Assembly: GCA_949035555.1 (NCBI GenBank) | Contig: CAROLD010000002.1 | Coordinates: forward strand, 62,001 to 126,000 | Origin: an uncultured bacterium | GTDB taxonomy: Bacteria > Cyanobacteriota > Vampirovibrionia > Gastranaerophilales > Gastranaerophilaceae | DNA length: 64,000 nucleotides | Direction: 5' to 3' | Shown: piece after piece, positions 7,157-15,665 of the stretch | Layout: every line of letters begins with the position of its first letter | How positions within the stretch are numbered: position 1 is the stretch's first letter | Translations under genes and position numbers: made by a program | The notes under the pieces: model-generated | Seen by the model: only the letters and a program-made list of their open reading frames with translations | Told to the model about the DNA's origin: nothing | Databases searched by the model: none

Positions 7157-8759
7157 AGTTTATTTCTCCTTCTGTTTTATTTATAATACTGTGTTCGCAT
7201 ACCTCATTTGTATTCAAATAATCGATTCTGTAATGAGCTCCGCGTGATTCTTTTCTGTGAAGTGCACACTCGACAATAAGTTTTGCAGTTATAAGCATAT
7301 TTCTCAACTCATATTCTTCTTTTGACAGACAAATATCAGTCCTGTTAAGCCTTTCACTGATAGAAATTATACCTTCAAGCGCAGATGTCAGAGTTTTTTC
7401 TGTTCTGAAAATTCCCGCACCGGACCACATAATATTTTGTAATTCAGATTTCATAGCTTTCGCATCCACAGGCTCTATATCAGTTCTGTTGTCATATTTT
7501 GAGATAATTTCCGAAAACTCATCCTGCGAAATATTATCAAAAGATAAATCTTTATTTTTCAAAAATTCAGCTACTTCAAACGCACAAACTACACATTCCA
7601 AAAGTGAATTGCTTGCAAGACGGTTCCCGCCGTGAAGTCCTGTTGAAGAAACTTCACCAATCGCATAAAGTCCTTTTATTGAAGTTTCACCTTTAAGATT
7701 GGTTTTTACACCACCCATAAAATAGTGCGCCGCAGGTGCTATAGGGATTAAATCCGTTGTAATATCAATACCGTGCTGAGAACATTTTTTTGCAATAGTA
7801 GGAAATCTTTTTAACAATTTTTCTTCGCCAATACCTGTTGCGTTCAAATAAACATTCGGTTCTCCGTTATTATTCATTTCGCAATAAATCGAACGAGCAA
7901 CAATATCTCTTGGAGCAAGTTCTCGTTTTTCGTGATATTTTGCCATAAATTGCATTCCGAATTCGTCACACAATTTTGCGCCTTCACCCCTAACGGCTTC
8001 GCTTATTAAAAATCTATTGTCTTCATCATCAAACGCCAGCGCTGTCGGATGAAACTGGACAAATTCCATATCCTGCAATACCGCACCCGCATTAAAGCTG
8101 AGTGCAAACCCGTCCCCTGTTGCTCCTATCGGATTGGTTGTATATTTGTAAAGCTGTCCCAACCCGCCTGTTGCAAGCACAAGAACTTTTGAATAAATAA
8201 CTTCATACTCTTTTGTTTCGTCATTATATAAAATAACACCAGTACACTCATCATTATTAACAAGCAGTTCTACAGCAAGAGTGTCCTCATAAACATTGAT
8301 TTTTTCATTATTTTTCAAAGTTTGACAAAGTGCAATCTCCATTTCGCGCCCTGTTGCGTCTCCGCCGGAATGCAAAATTCTGTTAACACTGTGAGCCGCT
8401 TCTTTGGTCAGTGTGAAATTTCCTTGTTCATCCCTGTCAAAATCTACACCAAATTTCAACAAATCTTTTACAACTCTATCCGAATTTTCACTGATAAATT
8501 TTATTGTATTGAGTTCACTAAGCCCTGCACCTGCCTTAATTGTATCCGTAACATGAGATTCTACGGAATCGTTTTTGTTGTCTTTCAGAACAGCAACCAT
8601 TCCGCCCTGCGCATAATAAGAATTACTTTCACCAAGCTTGGACTTTGTAATAAGTAAAATCCCATCAGGTAATTCTGACTGCTGTTCAATTTTTAACGCG
8701 GCATACAATCCCGCAATTCCGCTTCCTATTACTACTGCTGAATATTTGGAGTATTTCAT
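7146..8759 (-). CDS. nadB: L-aspartate oxidase
   Basis: 537 residues, the usual length. It oxidises L-aspartate to iminoaspartate, which NadA condenses to quinolinate. FAD-binding motifs are GSGIAGLYAALKI at the N-terminus and ATGGLGQLY near residue 195. The flavoprotein active-site region shows EAVRGEGAKLCD, ELAPRDIVAR, PAAHYFMGG and GLHGGNRLASNSLLE, all typical of NadB rather than succinate dehydrogenase. In an anaerobe fumarate is the likely electron acceptor (family knowledge). It is the first gene of a nadB-nadC operon, with AGGACAGAGAA before the ATG. Confidence 0.95.
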   Translation of the reverse strand: MKYSKYSAVVIGSGIAGLYAALKIEQQSELPDGILLITKSKLGESNSYYAQGGMVAVLKDNKNDSVESHVTDTIKAGAGLSELNTIKFISENSDRVVKDLLKFGVDFDRDEQGNFTLTKEAAHSVNRILHSGGDATGREMEIALCQTLKNNEKINVYEDTLAVELLVNNDECTGVILYNDETKEYEVIYSKVLVLATGGLGQLYKYTTNPIGATGDGFALSFNAGAVLQDMEFVQFHPTALAFDDEDNRFLISEAVRGEGAKLCDEFGMQFMAKYHEKRELAPRDIVARSIYCEMNNNGEPNVYLNATGIGEEKLLKRFPTIAKKCSQHGIDITTDLIPIAPAAHYFMGGVKTNLKGETSIKGLYAIGEVSSTGLHGGNRLASNSLLECVVCAFEVAEFLKNKDLSFDNISQDEFSEIISKYDNRTDIEPVDAKAMKSELQNIMWSGAGIFRTEKTLTSALEGIISISERLNRTDICLSKEEYELRNMLITAKLIVECALHRKESRGAHYRIDYLNTNEVCEHSIINKTEGEINFVK

Positions 8760-8957
8760 TTCTCTGTCCTGTGTTTTATATCCCGTTAATTTTATAACAA
8801 ACAGATTATTTTAGCAATTTGATTAAAAAAACAAATAAAATTTAAACACAAAAAAAACAACTAATAATAATACCCGCCGCACATACTCATAAATCAGTTA
8901 CTCTATGACAACAACCTAAATATAATAATAAAAAATAAAGCTTTAAGGAGTAAAAAT

Positions 8958-9626
8958 ATGATAAATTCCTCAATAAAAATACTCTTGGTAGAAGATCATA
9001 AACTTATGCGCGTAGGCTTGAAATCGCTTTTTGAAGAACAAGACGGCTTAGAAGTGACTTCAGAAGCTCAATCCGGCAAAGACGCAATAGAAAAATTTAA
9101 AACATCACACCCCGACGTAACACTTATGGACATCGGGCTTCCTGATATAAGCGGGATAGAAGCAACAAAAAAAATTCTGGAACTGAATACAAATGCAAAA
9201 GTTATTATGCTGACCTCCCACTTAAGCGAAGAAGAAGTCATTGAAGCACTTGAGTGCGGTGCTTGCGCATACGTAATGAAAGACATAAATACAGATATCC
9301 TAAAAATGATTATCCAAACAATAAAAGAAGGAGCAATGTGGATTGACCCGCTGGCTGTGCCAATCTTGCGCGACAAAAACCGCGGCATTGTACCTCAGCG
9401 CCAGATGTCACGCGCAATGTTCCGCGAACAGCACTCCAACCTGACACAACGAGAATACGAAGTTCTTAAACTCGTTGTTGACGGAAAATCAAATAACGAA
9501 ATCGCTGAAGAATTAACGATATCTTCCCACACTGCAAAAGCCCATGTTTGTAATATTATCCAGAAATTACTGGTCGATGACCGAACTCAAGCTGCAGTTA
9601 AAGCTCTTAAAGAAGGTCTTGTTTAA
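8958..9626 (+). CDS. NarL/FixJ-type response regulator
   Basis: 222 residues. The receiver domain (1-125) has the acidic pair ED at 12-13, the phosphorylation site D58 in TLMDIG, and the conserved lysine in VMKD. The C-terminal LuxR-type HTH (about 155-220) reads LTQREYEVLKLVVDGKSNNE, then IAEELTISSHTAKAHV. It is therefore a DNA-binding transcriptional regulator controlled by an unseen histidine kinase. It has a good ribosome binding site (AAGGAG). No kinase gene is adjacent, so it is an orphan regulator. Targets are unknown. Confidence 0.9.
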   Translation: MINSSIKILLVEDHKLMRVGLKSLFEEQDGLEVTSEAQSGKDAIEKFKTSHPDVTLMDIGLPDISGIEATKKILELNTNAKVIMLTSHLSEEEVIEALECGACAYVMKDINTDILKMIIQTIKEGAMWIDPLAVPILRDKNRGIVPQRQMSRAMFREQHSNLTQREYEVLKLVVDGKSNNEIAEELTISSHTAKAHVCNIIQKLLVDDRTQAAVKALKEGLV

Positions 9627-9627
9627 T

Positions 9628-9981
9628 CTAATCTTCACATACATGTTCTAATGCCATATCAAGAATTAATTTGATATGTTCATCATCAAGTGAATAGAAA
9701 ACATGTTTGCCGTTCTTACGTGCTTTTACTAATCTTGCTTCTCGCAATGTTTTCAGCTGATGTGACAGCGCGGATTTTGTCATATCAAGCAATACAGACA
9801 AATCACAAAGACACATTTCTGATCTTTCCAAGGCACACAATAATCTTATTCGGGTGTAATCACCCATTATTTTATAAAAATCTGCAACTCCTGCCAAAAG
9901 CTTTTCAGAATACATCAGAGTTTTGATATTTTCTACCAGTTCTAAATCATGTGCCATACAATCCGTTTGTTTGATACGCAT
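9628..9981 (-). CDS. ArsR/SmtB-family metal-sensing repressor
   Basis: 117 residues. A winged-helix repressor with EMCLCDLSVLLDMTKSALSH followed by QLKTLREARLVKARKNGKHV, which is the ArsR-family HTH and beta wing. Metal ligands can be guessed. C8 near the N-terminus with CLC resembles the alpha3N-type sites of CadC, and DDEH...ALEHVCED in the last helix resembles the alpha5 zinc site of SmtB/ZiaR. It lies divergent from a CDF exporter with two matching operators between them, so zinc (or cadmium/cobalt) responsive repression of the exporter is likely. AGGAGGG precedes the start. Confidence 0.85.
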   Translation of the reverse strand: MRIKQTDCMAHDLELVENIKTLMYSEKLLAGVADFYKIMGDYTRIRLLCALERSEMCLCDLSVLLDMTKSALSHQLKTLREARLVKARKNGKHVFYSLDDEHIKLILDMALEHVCED

Positions 9982-10009
9982 AATACCCTCCTTTTATATC
10001 CTAACATAA

Positions 10010-10025
10010 TTGAACAATTATTCAA
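10010..10025. promoter_or_regulatory. SmtB-type operator 1
   Basis: TTGAA-CAATTA-TTCAA, a perfect inverted repeat with a 6-base centre. It fits the TGAACA-N2-TATTCA core known for SmtB/ZiaR/CadC-class repressors and lies just upstream of the repressor gene. Confidence 0.8.
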
Positions 10026-10070
10026 TCGTTATTAAGAAATGAAACAATTTATTTAAACAACACTTGAAAG

Positions 10071-10086
10071 TTGAACAAACATTCAA
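10071..10086. promoter_or_regulatory. SmtB-type operator 2
   Basis: TTGAA-CAAACA-TTCAA, the same arms and spacing as operator 1, close to the exporter gene. A further half site (GTTGAATA) follows near 10102-10110. The pair would let one repressor control both divergent transcripts. Confidence 0.8.
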
Positions 10087-10133
10087 TTATAATGTAAGTA
10101 TAGTTGAATACATGCTAAACTGTCGAGGTAGTT

Positions 10134-10763
10134 ATGAATAGCAAAACTTTATTACACAAAACCCAATTAGTTATTCTGATTACAATAATCACAATGATTG
10201 GAGAAATTTATTTTGGTTTTATTACACATTCAATGGCTCTTCTTGCTGATGGATTTCACATGGGTACACATGCCTGCGCCTTGTTTATTACTGTAATTGT
10301 GTGTTATTTCGCATTAAAATTTAAAGACAAAGAAGAAAAATTCAATGCACTGGGCGGATATACAAGCGCAATATTGCTGGGATTTACATCACTCGGGATA
10401 ATTTGGGAATCCGCAGAAAGATTTTTCAAACCACTTGCAATATCTTTTTCTGACGCAATTATCGTTGCAATTATAGGATTGGTCATAAATACTCTTTGTA
10501 TAATACTAATGGGCAATAATCACTCCCATAATCACCAAATGCACACACATCAGGATAATGACGAAAACCTCAATTACAAAGCCGCTTATATGCACATTAT
10601 TGCAGATGCATTTACATCCATACTTGCAATAGGAGCATTACTACTCGGAAAATATTTCGGCTTAGTATTTCTTGACCCTATAATCGGATTGATAGGCGGT
10701 TTTGTTATTGCAAAATGGGCAATTGATTTATTGAAAAAATCAGGTAAAATTCTCTTAGACTAA
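10134..10763 (+). CDS. Cation diffusion facilitator metal exporter (DmeF-like), lacking C-terminal domain
   Basis: 209 residues with about six membrane helices. Helix 2 carries ALLADGFHMGTHA and helix 5 carries HIIADAFTS, giving the HxxxD-type zinc site of CDF antiporters. The segment NHSHNHQMHTHQD between helices 4 and 5 is the histidine-rich cytoplasmic loop. The FHMGTHA form of the motif is typical of DmeF (Co/Ni/Zn). CDF proteins are usually about 300 residues. This one stops right after the last helix (KSGKILLD) with no cytoplasmic domain and no sign of a frameshift. Controlled by the divergent repressor. GAGGT precedes the ATG. Confidence 0.85.
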   Translation: MNSKTLLHKTQLVILITIITMIGEIYFGFITHSMALLADGFHMGTHACALFITVIVCYFALKFKDKEEKFNALGGYTSAILLGFTSLGIIWESAERFFKPLAISFSDAIIVAIIGLVINTLCIILMGNNHSHNHQMHTHQDNDENLNYKAAYMHIIADAFTSILAIGALLLGKYFGLVFLDPIIGLIGGFVIAKWAIDLLKKSGKILLD

Positions 10764-10771
10764 ATAAAAAA

Positions 10772-10800
10772 GAGAAGCCCGAAACAGACTTCTCCTTTCT
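10772..10800. terminator. Terminator between the exporter gene and nusA
   Basis: GAGAAG (10772-10777) pairs with CTTCTC (10789-10794), followed by a T-rich tract on the plus strand and preceded by an A-rich tract. It can therefore serve the two convergent genes. Confidence 0.65.
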
Positions 10801-10820
10801 TTTGTTTTTTAAAATTAAAT

Positions 10821-12062
10821 TTATTCTTCAACTTCTTCTGAAACAGATTCTTCTTGGATATCTTCTTCATCCAATTCTTGCTGATTCATTTCTTCTGCAA
10901 TTTCTTCATCTAGTTCATCTGAAGTTACGACATCGTCAAGATTTTCTTCTTGAACTTCTTCTTCGTATTCGTAATTTCTTACGTTTTGAGCTTCTGCCTG
11001 TTCCATTTGTGAAACTGATTTAATATCAATTTTCCAATTAGTAAGTTTGTGAGCCAATCTTACATTTTGACCTTCACGACCGATTGCTAAGCTCAATTGA
11101 TCATCAGGAACAACTACCAATGCTTCATGAGCTTCTTCATCATCTGCCATAATATCTACAGACACAACTCTTGCAGGTGATAGTGCGTTAACAATATATT
11201 CTACAGGGTCAAGTGAATATCTTACGATATCAATTTTTTCGTTTTTCAATTCGCCAACGATAGTTTGGATTCTGCTTCCTCTTGGTCCGATACAAGCGCC
11301 AACAGAATCAACTTCCGGATCATTTGACCATACTGCAATTTTTGTTCTGTAACCTGCTTCACGTGAAATTGATTTAATTTCAACAATTCCATCTTCGATT
11401 TCAGGAACTTCAAGTTCAAATAATTCTCTAACGATTTCAGCGTGCGCGTGAGAAACAATAACTTGAGGAAGTCTTGTTGTTTCTTTTACGTTAAGAACAA
11501 ACACTCTGATTCTGTTACCCGGTTTATAATATTCTCCCGGAATTTGCTCTTTTCTTGGCATTACAGCATCAGTTTTACCGATATTAACGATAACATTTCT
11601 TCTGTCATCAACTTTTTGGATTATACCTGTAATCAATGTTCCTTTCTTTTCAAGGAATTCATTTAACACAAGATTTCTTTCAGCTTCTCTGATTCTTTGA
11701 GTTAAAACCTGATTTGCAGCCTGTGCAGCAATACGTCCGAATTGTTCAGGAGTAACTTCTAATTTAACCTCGTCTCCTAATTCAACATCTTCGTCAATTT
11801 CTTTTGCTTCAGCTAATGAAATTTCATTATCTTCATCTTCAACTGATTCAACAACGGTTTTACCTTTGAAGATACCGATTTCACCTGATTGTTCATCCAA
11901 AAATGCTTCAACATTGGCAATTTCTTTAATTCTCAAGTGTTTTTTATAAGCTGCAACCATAGCATCACATAAAGATGAAATAACAACTTCTTTTGAAATG
12001 CCTTTTTCTCTTTCTAGTTCTTCGAAAACTTCGTTTAAGTTTCCTGCTCCGATTTTAATCAT
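10821..12062 (-). CDS. nusA: Transcription termination/antitermination factor NusA
   Basis: 413 residues. The N-terminal RNA polymerase-binding domain is followed by an S1 domain (KGTLITGIIQKVDDRRNVIV, about 125-205) and tandem KH domains. The KH signatures are SVGACIGPRGSRIQ and LSLAIGREGQNVRLA. The protein ends in a 45-residue very acidic tail (EEDIQEESVSEEVEE) and lacks E. coli-type AR repeats. It binds RNA polymerase and modulates pausing and termination. It follows rimP by 20 bases as usual, but instead of ylxR-rbfA-infB downstream there is a terminator and a convergent gene. Confidence 0.95.
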   Translation of the reverse strand: MIKIGAGNLNEVFEELEREKGISKEVVISSLCDAMVAAYKKHLRIKEIANVEAFLDEQSGEIGIFKGKTVVESVEDEDNEISLAEAKEIDEDVELGDEVKLEVTPEQFGRIAAQAANQVLTQRIREAERNLVLNEFLEKKGTLITGIIQKVDDRRNVIVNIGKTDAVMPRKEQIPGEYYKPGNRIRVFVLNVKETTRLPQVIVSHAHAEIVRELFELEVPEIEDGIVEIKSISREAGYRTKIAVWSNDPEVDSVGACIGPRGSRIQTIVGELKNEKIDIVRYSLDPVEYIVNALSPARVVSVDIMADDEEAHEALVVVPDDQLSLAIGREGQNVRLAHKLTNWKIDIKSVSQMEQAEAQNVRNYEYEEEVQEENLDDVVTSDELDEEIAEEMNQQELDEEDIQEESVSEEVEE

Positions 12063-12082
12063 TTTATCTTTCCTTTCGTTTA

Positions 12083-12565
12083 TTAATCAATATAAAGTTT
12101 TGCGGATTGAATATTACTTTTCGGGATTTGAAGCTCTGTTCCGTCATCAAATCTAAAGAATTTCAACCCTTCGTTCACATCATAGTCGAGAATTTCACCT
12201 TTAAAGATTTTTTCAGACTCCCCTTCTAAAGGTTCTTTCAGCTTAAGGCTAATACGTTTACCTTTGAAGATAACAAATTCTTTTTCTGATTTGAACTTAC
12301 GTTCCAATCCCGGTGAAGAAACTTCAAGATAGTATTTTACAGGGATAAGCTCTTCTAAGAAATCTTCCAGACTGCGAGTAACATTTTCACAGTCTTCAAG
12401 TGTAATACTACGTTCTTGTGAGTATAAGAATATTCTCAAAAACCAGCGGTGATTTTCTTTAGAAAAATCAATTTCAATAGGAATTAAATTGTAGCGCATA
12501 GCCGTATTTTCAATTAATGGCGTAATTGCTTCCAATACTTCTAACCTGCTTACATCTTGTTTCAT
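12083..12565 (-). CDS. rimP: Ribosome maturation factor RimP
   Basis: 160 residues. N-terminal segment LEVLEAITPLIENTAMRYNL and the hallmark VTRSLEDFLEE...YYLEVSSPGLERKF identify RimP, which assists 30S subunit assembly. The C-terminal SH3-like domain reads KGKRISLKLKEPLEG. It is first in a rimP-nusA operon, with AGGAAAGG upstream of the ATG. Confidence 0.93.
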   Translation of the reverse strand: MKQDVSRLEVLEAITPLIENTAMRYNLIPIEIDFSKENHRWFLRIFLYSQERSITLEDCENVTRSLEDFLEELIPVKYYLEVSSPGLERKFKSEKEFVIFKGKRISLKLKEPLEGESEKIFKGEILDYDVNEGLKFFRFDDGTELQIPKSNIQSAKLYID

Positions 12566-12592
12566 AAACCGACCTTTCCTACTTTATTAGTG

Positions 12593-12624
12593 AAAAAAAG
12601 AACGGGGTCTCCGTTCTTTTTTTG
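12593..12624 (-). terminator. Terminator after the coiled-coil protein gene
   Basis: A 13-bp stem (AAAAAAAGAACGG with its complement CCGTTCTTTTTTT, loop GGTCT). It lies upstream of rimP and downstream of the gene at 12703, and is symmetric enough to work on either strand. Confidence 0.85.
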
Positions 12625-12702
12625 TTTGCAATACTGCTTTTCTGTTTTTATTTTAATACAATTATTTAAAAATGTAAAGTGTTTGTATAAATTTGATTAA
12701 GC

Positions 12703-14385
12703 TTAAGCTCCTGCGTTCTCAAAATCTTCTTTAGAAATTAATTCATTACCGCGATAGAAAACTTCTTGTCCGCTTGGTGTTGTACCGTGGTAATAATTTT
12801 CACCATTTACAATTTTAGTAGCAGGGCCTTTTAATAATTCATTTCTAATATAATTTGTATCATTTACATTACTTGATAACGCATTTCTGTTATTCAATGC
12901 TGTTGCTGTTTTATCATTTGCTTTATCAATACCTTTGGATGCGCGACGTTCAGAACGAGTATCAACTTCGCCATCAATTTTTCCGGCAAGTTCATTTGCT
13001 TTATTTAATCCGTCTTGAGCTTTACCATCATATTTTTGATAGTTTTTAATTTCTTCGTTTTCAAGTTTAGTTAAACGTTCTTTTTGTTTTGTGATTTTAC
13101 CTGTTAATTCTTTAACATCTTGTTGATGTTGTTTAAAGGTTTCGATTGCACCTTTCGCATCTGCAACATCTTGTTTAGCTTTTTCAAGTTCACCTTCAGC
13201 TTTTTTAAGAGTTTCTTCAGCTGTTTTTTGTTTAGCTTCCGCGTCTTTCAATCCTTTTTCAGCATCTTGAAGTTCTTGTTCAGCTTTTTCAAGAGTTTCT
13301 TTAGCAACATTTGATTGTTCTTTCGCTTCTGCTTTAGCTTTTTCTGCAGCTTGTTCTGCTTCTTTTGCCTGCTGCAATTGTTCTGTAGCTTGTTGTACAG
13401 CCTGTTGTTTCGCTTCATTTGGCTTCATTCCGCCGTTACCATCAGGAACTTGATCCGGCATAGCATTTGCACTATCAAGTGCAGATTGAGCAGAAGCTGT
13501 ATTTGCTTGTGCTTGAGACAACGCTTCTGATTTTGCTGCATAGTTTGCATCTGCTTTTTCAAGTGCAAGTTTCTTAGTATCTCTCACATTTGTTTTAGCT
13601 GTTACAGTATTCTTAGCATTTGTCAAACCTTGTTTTGCTTTAGAAACCCCATCTTCTTTTTGTTTTACTGTAGTTTCTAAGCCTTTTAAATTCTTTTCTG
13701 AAGCATCAGATGCAGATTTCAAACCATTTGTTTGCTGCTCCAATGCTGATAATTGAGAATCTGCAGCACTTATTGCTCCTCTCAAGGATGCTGAATCCTG
13801 ACAACTTTCCATAGCAGAAATAAAGGATGCCGTATTATCGGTAGCTATAGAAGAAGAATTACTCAATCCTGTAGTACCACCTAAATTACTCATAGCAGAG
13901 CCTAATTGAGAACCGCCGGTCTGAGCAACCTGTTGTGAGCCGCCTAATCCTGCCATATCCGCAATTTGGAAACCTAAACTTGCAAGTTGTTGAATACCGT
14001 TCAAAGTACCGGTAATACCGTTTCCGAACATGCCGCCCATGCCCATCATACCATTCATACCGAACATGCCGTTCATACCGTTCATATTCATACGCGGTGT
14101 TACCATATTAAATGAATCATAACCGCCGCGAGTTTCATATGAACCTCCGGTTCTTCTCTGGTTATATTGAGCTTGAAGTCCGCGGGAATCATATCTTCCT
14201 TTAGATACGCCCTGACCTGCAACAAAACCTGTACGTTTTTGGGTTGAAAGTGTAAATGTTCTTGTTGCACTGCTGCCGGAGAGCAAATTACTGCGAACTG
14301 TCTTGGACGCAGAACTGCTCTTGCGTGCGCCAAAGCCACCGCCAAGCCCAGGAATATTCGGTTTTTTTGCTACGTCCATTGACAT
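12703..14385 (-). CDS. Lineage-specific coiled-coil protein with Met/Gly/Asn-rich head
   Basis: About 560 residues. Residues 1-90 are basic and Ser/Arg/Gly-rich. About 95-125 form a low-complexity stretch of repeated MNGM/GMFG units. The middle 300 residues are a long Ala/Glu/Lys/Gln coiled coil with TolA-like periodicity (AEKAKAEAKEQ, LEKAEQELQDAEKG). The last 60 residues are a small conserved-looking domain ending near YYHGTTPSGQEVFYRG. No signal peptide or membrane helix is seen. ATG 14385 (protein MSMDVAKKP) follows GAGAG and is preferred over 14412. I do not recognise a family; a structural or scaffold role is a guess. Confidence 0.65.
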   Translation of the reverse strand: MSMDVAKKPNIPGLGGGFGARKSSSASKTVRSNLLSGSSATRTFTLSTQKRTGFVAGQGVSKGRYDSRGLQAQYNQRRTGGSYETRGGYDSFNMVTPRMNMNGMNGMFGMNGMMGMGGMFGNGITGTLNGIQQLASLGFQIADMAGLGGSQQVAQTGGSQLGSAMSNLGGTTGLSNSSSIATDNTASFISAMESCQDSASLRGAISAADSQLSALEQQTNGLKSASDASEKNLKGLETTVKQKEDGVSKAKQGLTNAKNTVTAKTNVRDTKKLALEKADANYAAKSEALSQAQANTASAQSALDSANAMPDQVPDGNGGMKPNEAKQQAVQQATEQLQQAKEAEQAAEKAKAEAKEQSNVAKETLEKAEQELQDAEKGLKDAEAKQKTAEETLKKAEGELEKAKQDVADAKGAIETFKQHQQDVKELTGKITKQKERLTKLENEEIKNYQKYDGKAQDGLNKANELAGKIDGEVDTRSERRASKGIDKANDKTATALNNRNALSSNVNDTNYIRNELLKGPATKIVNGENYYHGTTPSGQEVFYRGNELISKEDFENAGA

Positions 14386-14493
14386 AATTACTCTCTCATT
14401 TTTTGCTCTCAAATATATAAAAACATCCCGAAAGTCTTGATTTCACATGCTCCCGGGTTTGTTACATTTATTTACAAATGAGCGAGTATAAAT

Positions 14494-15621
14494 TTAATAT
14501 GTTATTTTACCTAACACTATACGTTTTGTGGCACCGGTACAACAAGGTAAATTATTCGGGATGCCATAATACGTACAATATCCCAACAATGCAAATGCCA
14601 TTACTTCTTTAAAATTATTTGATATTTCATAATCTTCACAAGTTTTTAAATCTATATACGAAGGTATGTATTTTCTTAAAAATCTCATCAATGTCTGGTT
14701 ATAAGCTCCCCCGCCACATATTACAGCTTCATGAATACCAACTTGAGGATAAATAAATCTCTCATATGCCATTGCAATACTTCTCGCTGTCAGTGCCGTT
14801 ATTGTTGCAATAATATCTTTTGGATCTTCAGGTGCAAACTTCAATGCATTTTCGATATATTGTGTATTAAAATATTCTCTGCCTGTTGATTTTGGTGGCT
14901 CTAGTAAATAATATTCATCCTGCATAAGACAATCCAGCCAGCTGTCACAAACAATTCCCGCCTTTGCAATCTCTCCGTCTTTATCATAAGGTTGGTTAAA
15001 AAATTTGTTTGCACAGTAATCAATCATAATATTGCCAAGCCCTGTGTCAAAGCCGAATGTCTCAAAATCCTGCGATACAACTGTGACATTAGAAATACCG
15101 CCGATATTTTGAATTGCAAAATTTTTACCCTTACGGCGAAACCAATTTTCATCAGCAAAACAAACCAGCGGCGCACCTTGCCCTCCTTGTGCAATATCAC
15201 CTTCTCGAAAATTCGAAATAGTCATACATCCTGTTTTTTGCGCAATAACAGAACTTTCCCCGATTTGAAGAGTGCTTTTCAAGCTTATTCCATCAAGTTT
15301 TTCATCAAACGGATAATGATAAACCGTCTGCCCGTGACTTGAGATAAAATCAGGTTTACCGAATTCTTCTATTAAAACTTTTGCAGCATTAGCAAAACAT
15401 TCACCAATAGTAAAATTCATCATACAGATGTCTTTGATTGAAGCTTCTCCTCTGAAAAGCTGAAATATTTTTGCACGAATATGCTCAGGGTACTTATAAT
15501 TAATTCCCTTAATTAATTCAACCGATTTATCAGGAAAAACTTCACACAATCCTGCATCAATACTGTCGCAGGAGGTTCCTGACATTAAGGCTATGACTTT
15601 TTTTGATTCAAGCTCTCCCAT
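14494..15621 (-). CDS. anmK: Anhydro-N-acetylmuramic acid kinase
   Basis: About 375 residues. ALMSGTSCDSIDAGL is the phosphate-binding motif of AnmK, followed by SSHGQTVYHYP, NIGGISNVT and VICGGGAYNQTLM. The enzyme cleaves the 1,6-anhydro bond of anhydroMurNAc while phosphorylating it to MurNAc-6-P, recycling peptidoglycan fragments. The frame extends to GTG 15648, but that start lies inside a terminator hairpin. ATG 15621 sits six bases after a TATTAT -10 box, so a leaderless message is likely. Its product would connect to the wall hydrolases at 26.6-29.8 kb. Confidence 0.92.
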   Translation of the reverse strand: MGELESKKVIALMSGTSCDSIDAGLCEVFPDKSVELIKGINYKYPEHIRAKIFQLFRGEASIKDICMMNFTIGECFANAAKVLIEEFGKPDFISSHGQTVYHYPFDEKLDGISLKSTLQIGESSVIAQKTGCMTISNFREGDIAQGGQGAPLVCFADENWFRRKGKNFAIQNIGGISNVTVVSQDFETFGFDTGLGNIMIDYCANKFFNQPYDKDGEIAKAGIVCDSWLDCLMQDEYYLLEPPKSTGREYFNTQYIENALKFAPEDPKDIIATITALTARSIAMAYERFIYPQVGIHEAVICGGGAYNQTLMRFLRKYIPSYIDLKTCEDYEISNNFKEVMAFALLGYCTYYGIPNNLPCCTGATKRIVLGKITY

Positions 15622-15627
15622 AAGCCT

Positions 15628-15656
15628 ATAATATAAAAAAGCCTGCACTTATGCAA
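15628..15656 (-). promoter_or_regulatory. anmK promoter, overlapping an upstream terminator
   Basis: On the minus strand TTGCAT (15656-15651), a 17-base spacer and TATTAT (15633-15628), then six bases to ATG 15621. The spacer and -35 overlap the terminator stem of the preceding transcription unit, so one unit ends where the next begins. Confidence 0.65.
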
Positions 15657-15665
15657 GTACAAGCT
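15634..15665 (-). terminator. Rho-independent terminator of an unannotated minus-strand transcript
   Basis: On the minus strand AGCTTGTACTT-GCAT-AAGTGCAGGCT folds into an 11-bp stem (two G-U pairs) followed by TTTTTT. No protein gene lies upstream on this strand until der, which points away from it. The hairpin therefore implies an RNA gene in 15.66-16.0 kb. Confidence 0.8.

Noticed and set aside
12800..13530. Several Phe/Ser/Leu-rich plus-strand frames
   Set aside because: They are antisense shadows of the coiled-coil gene, caused by its biased codons.
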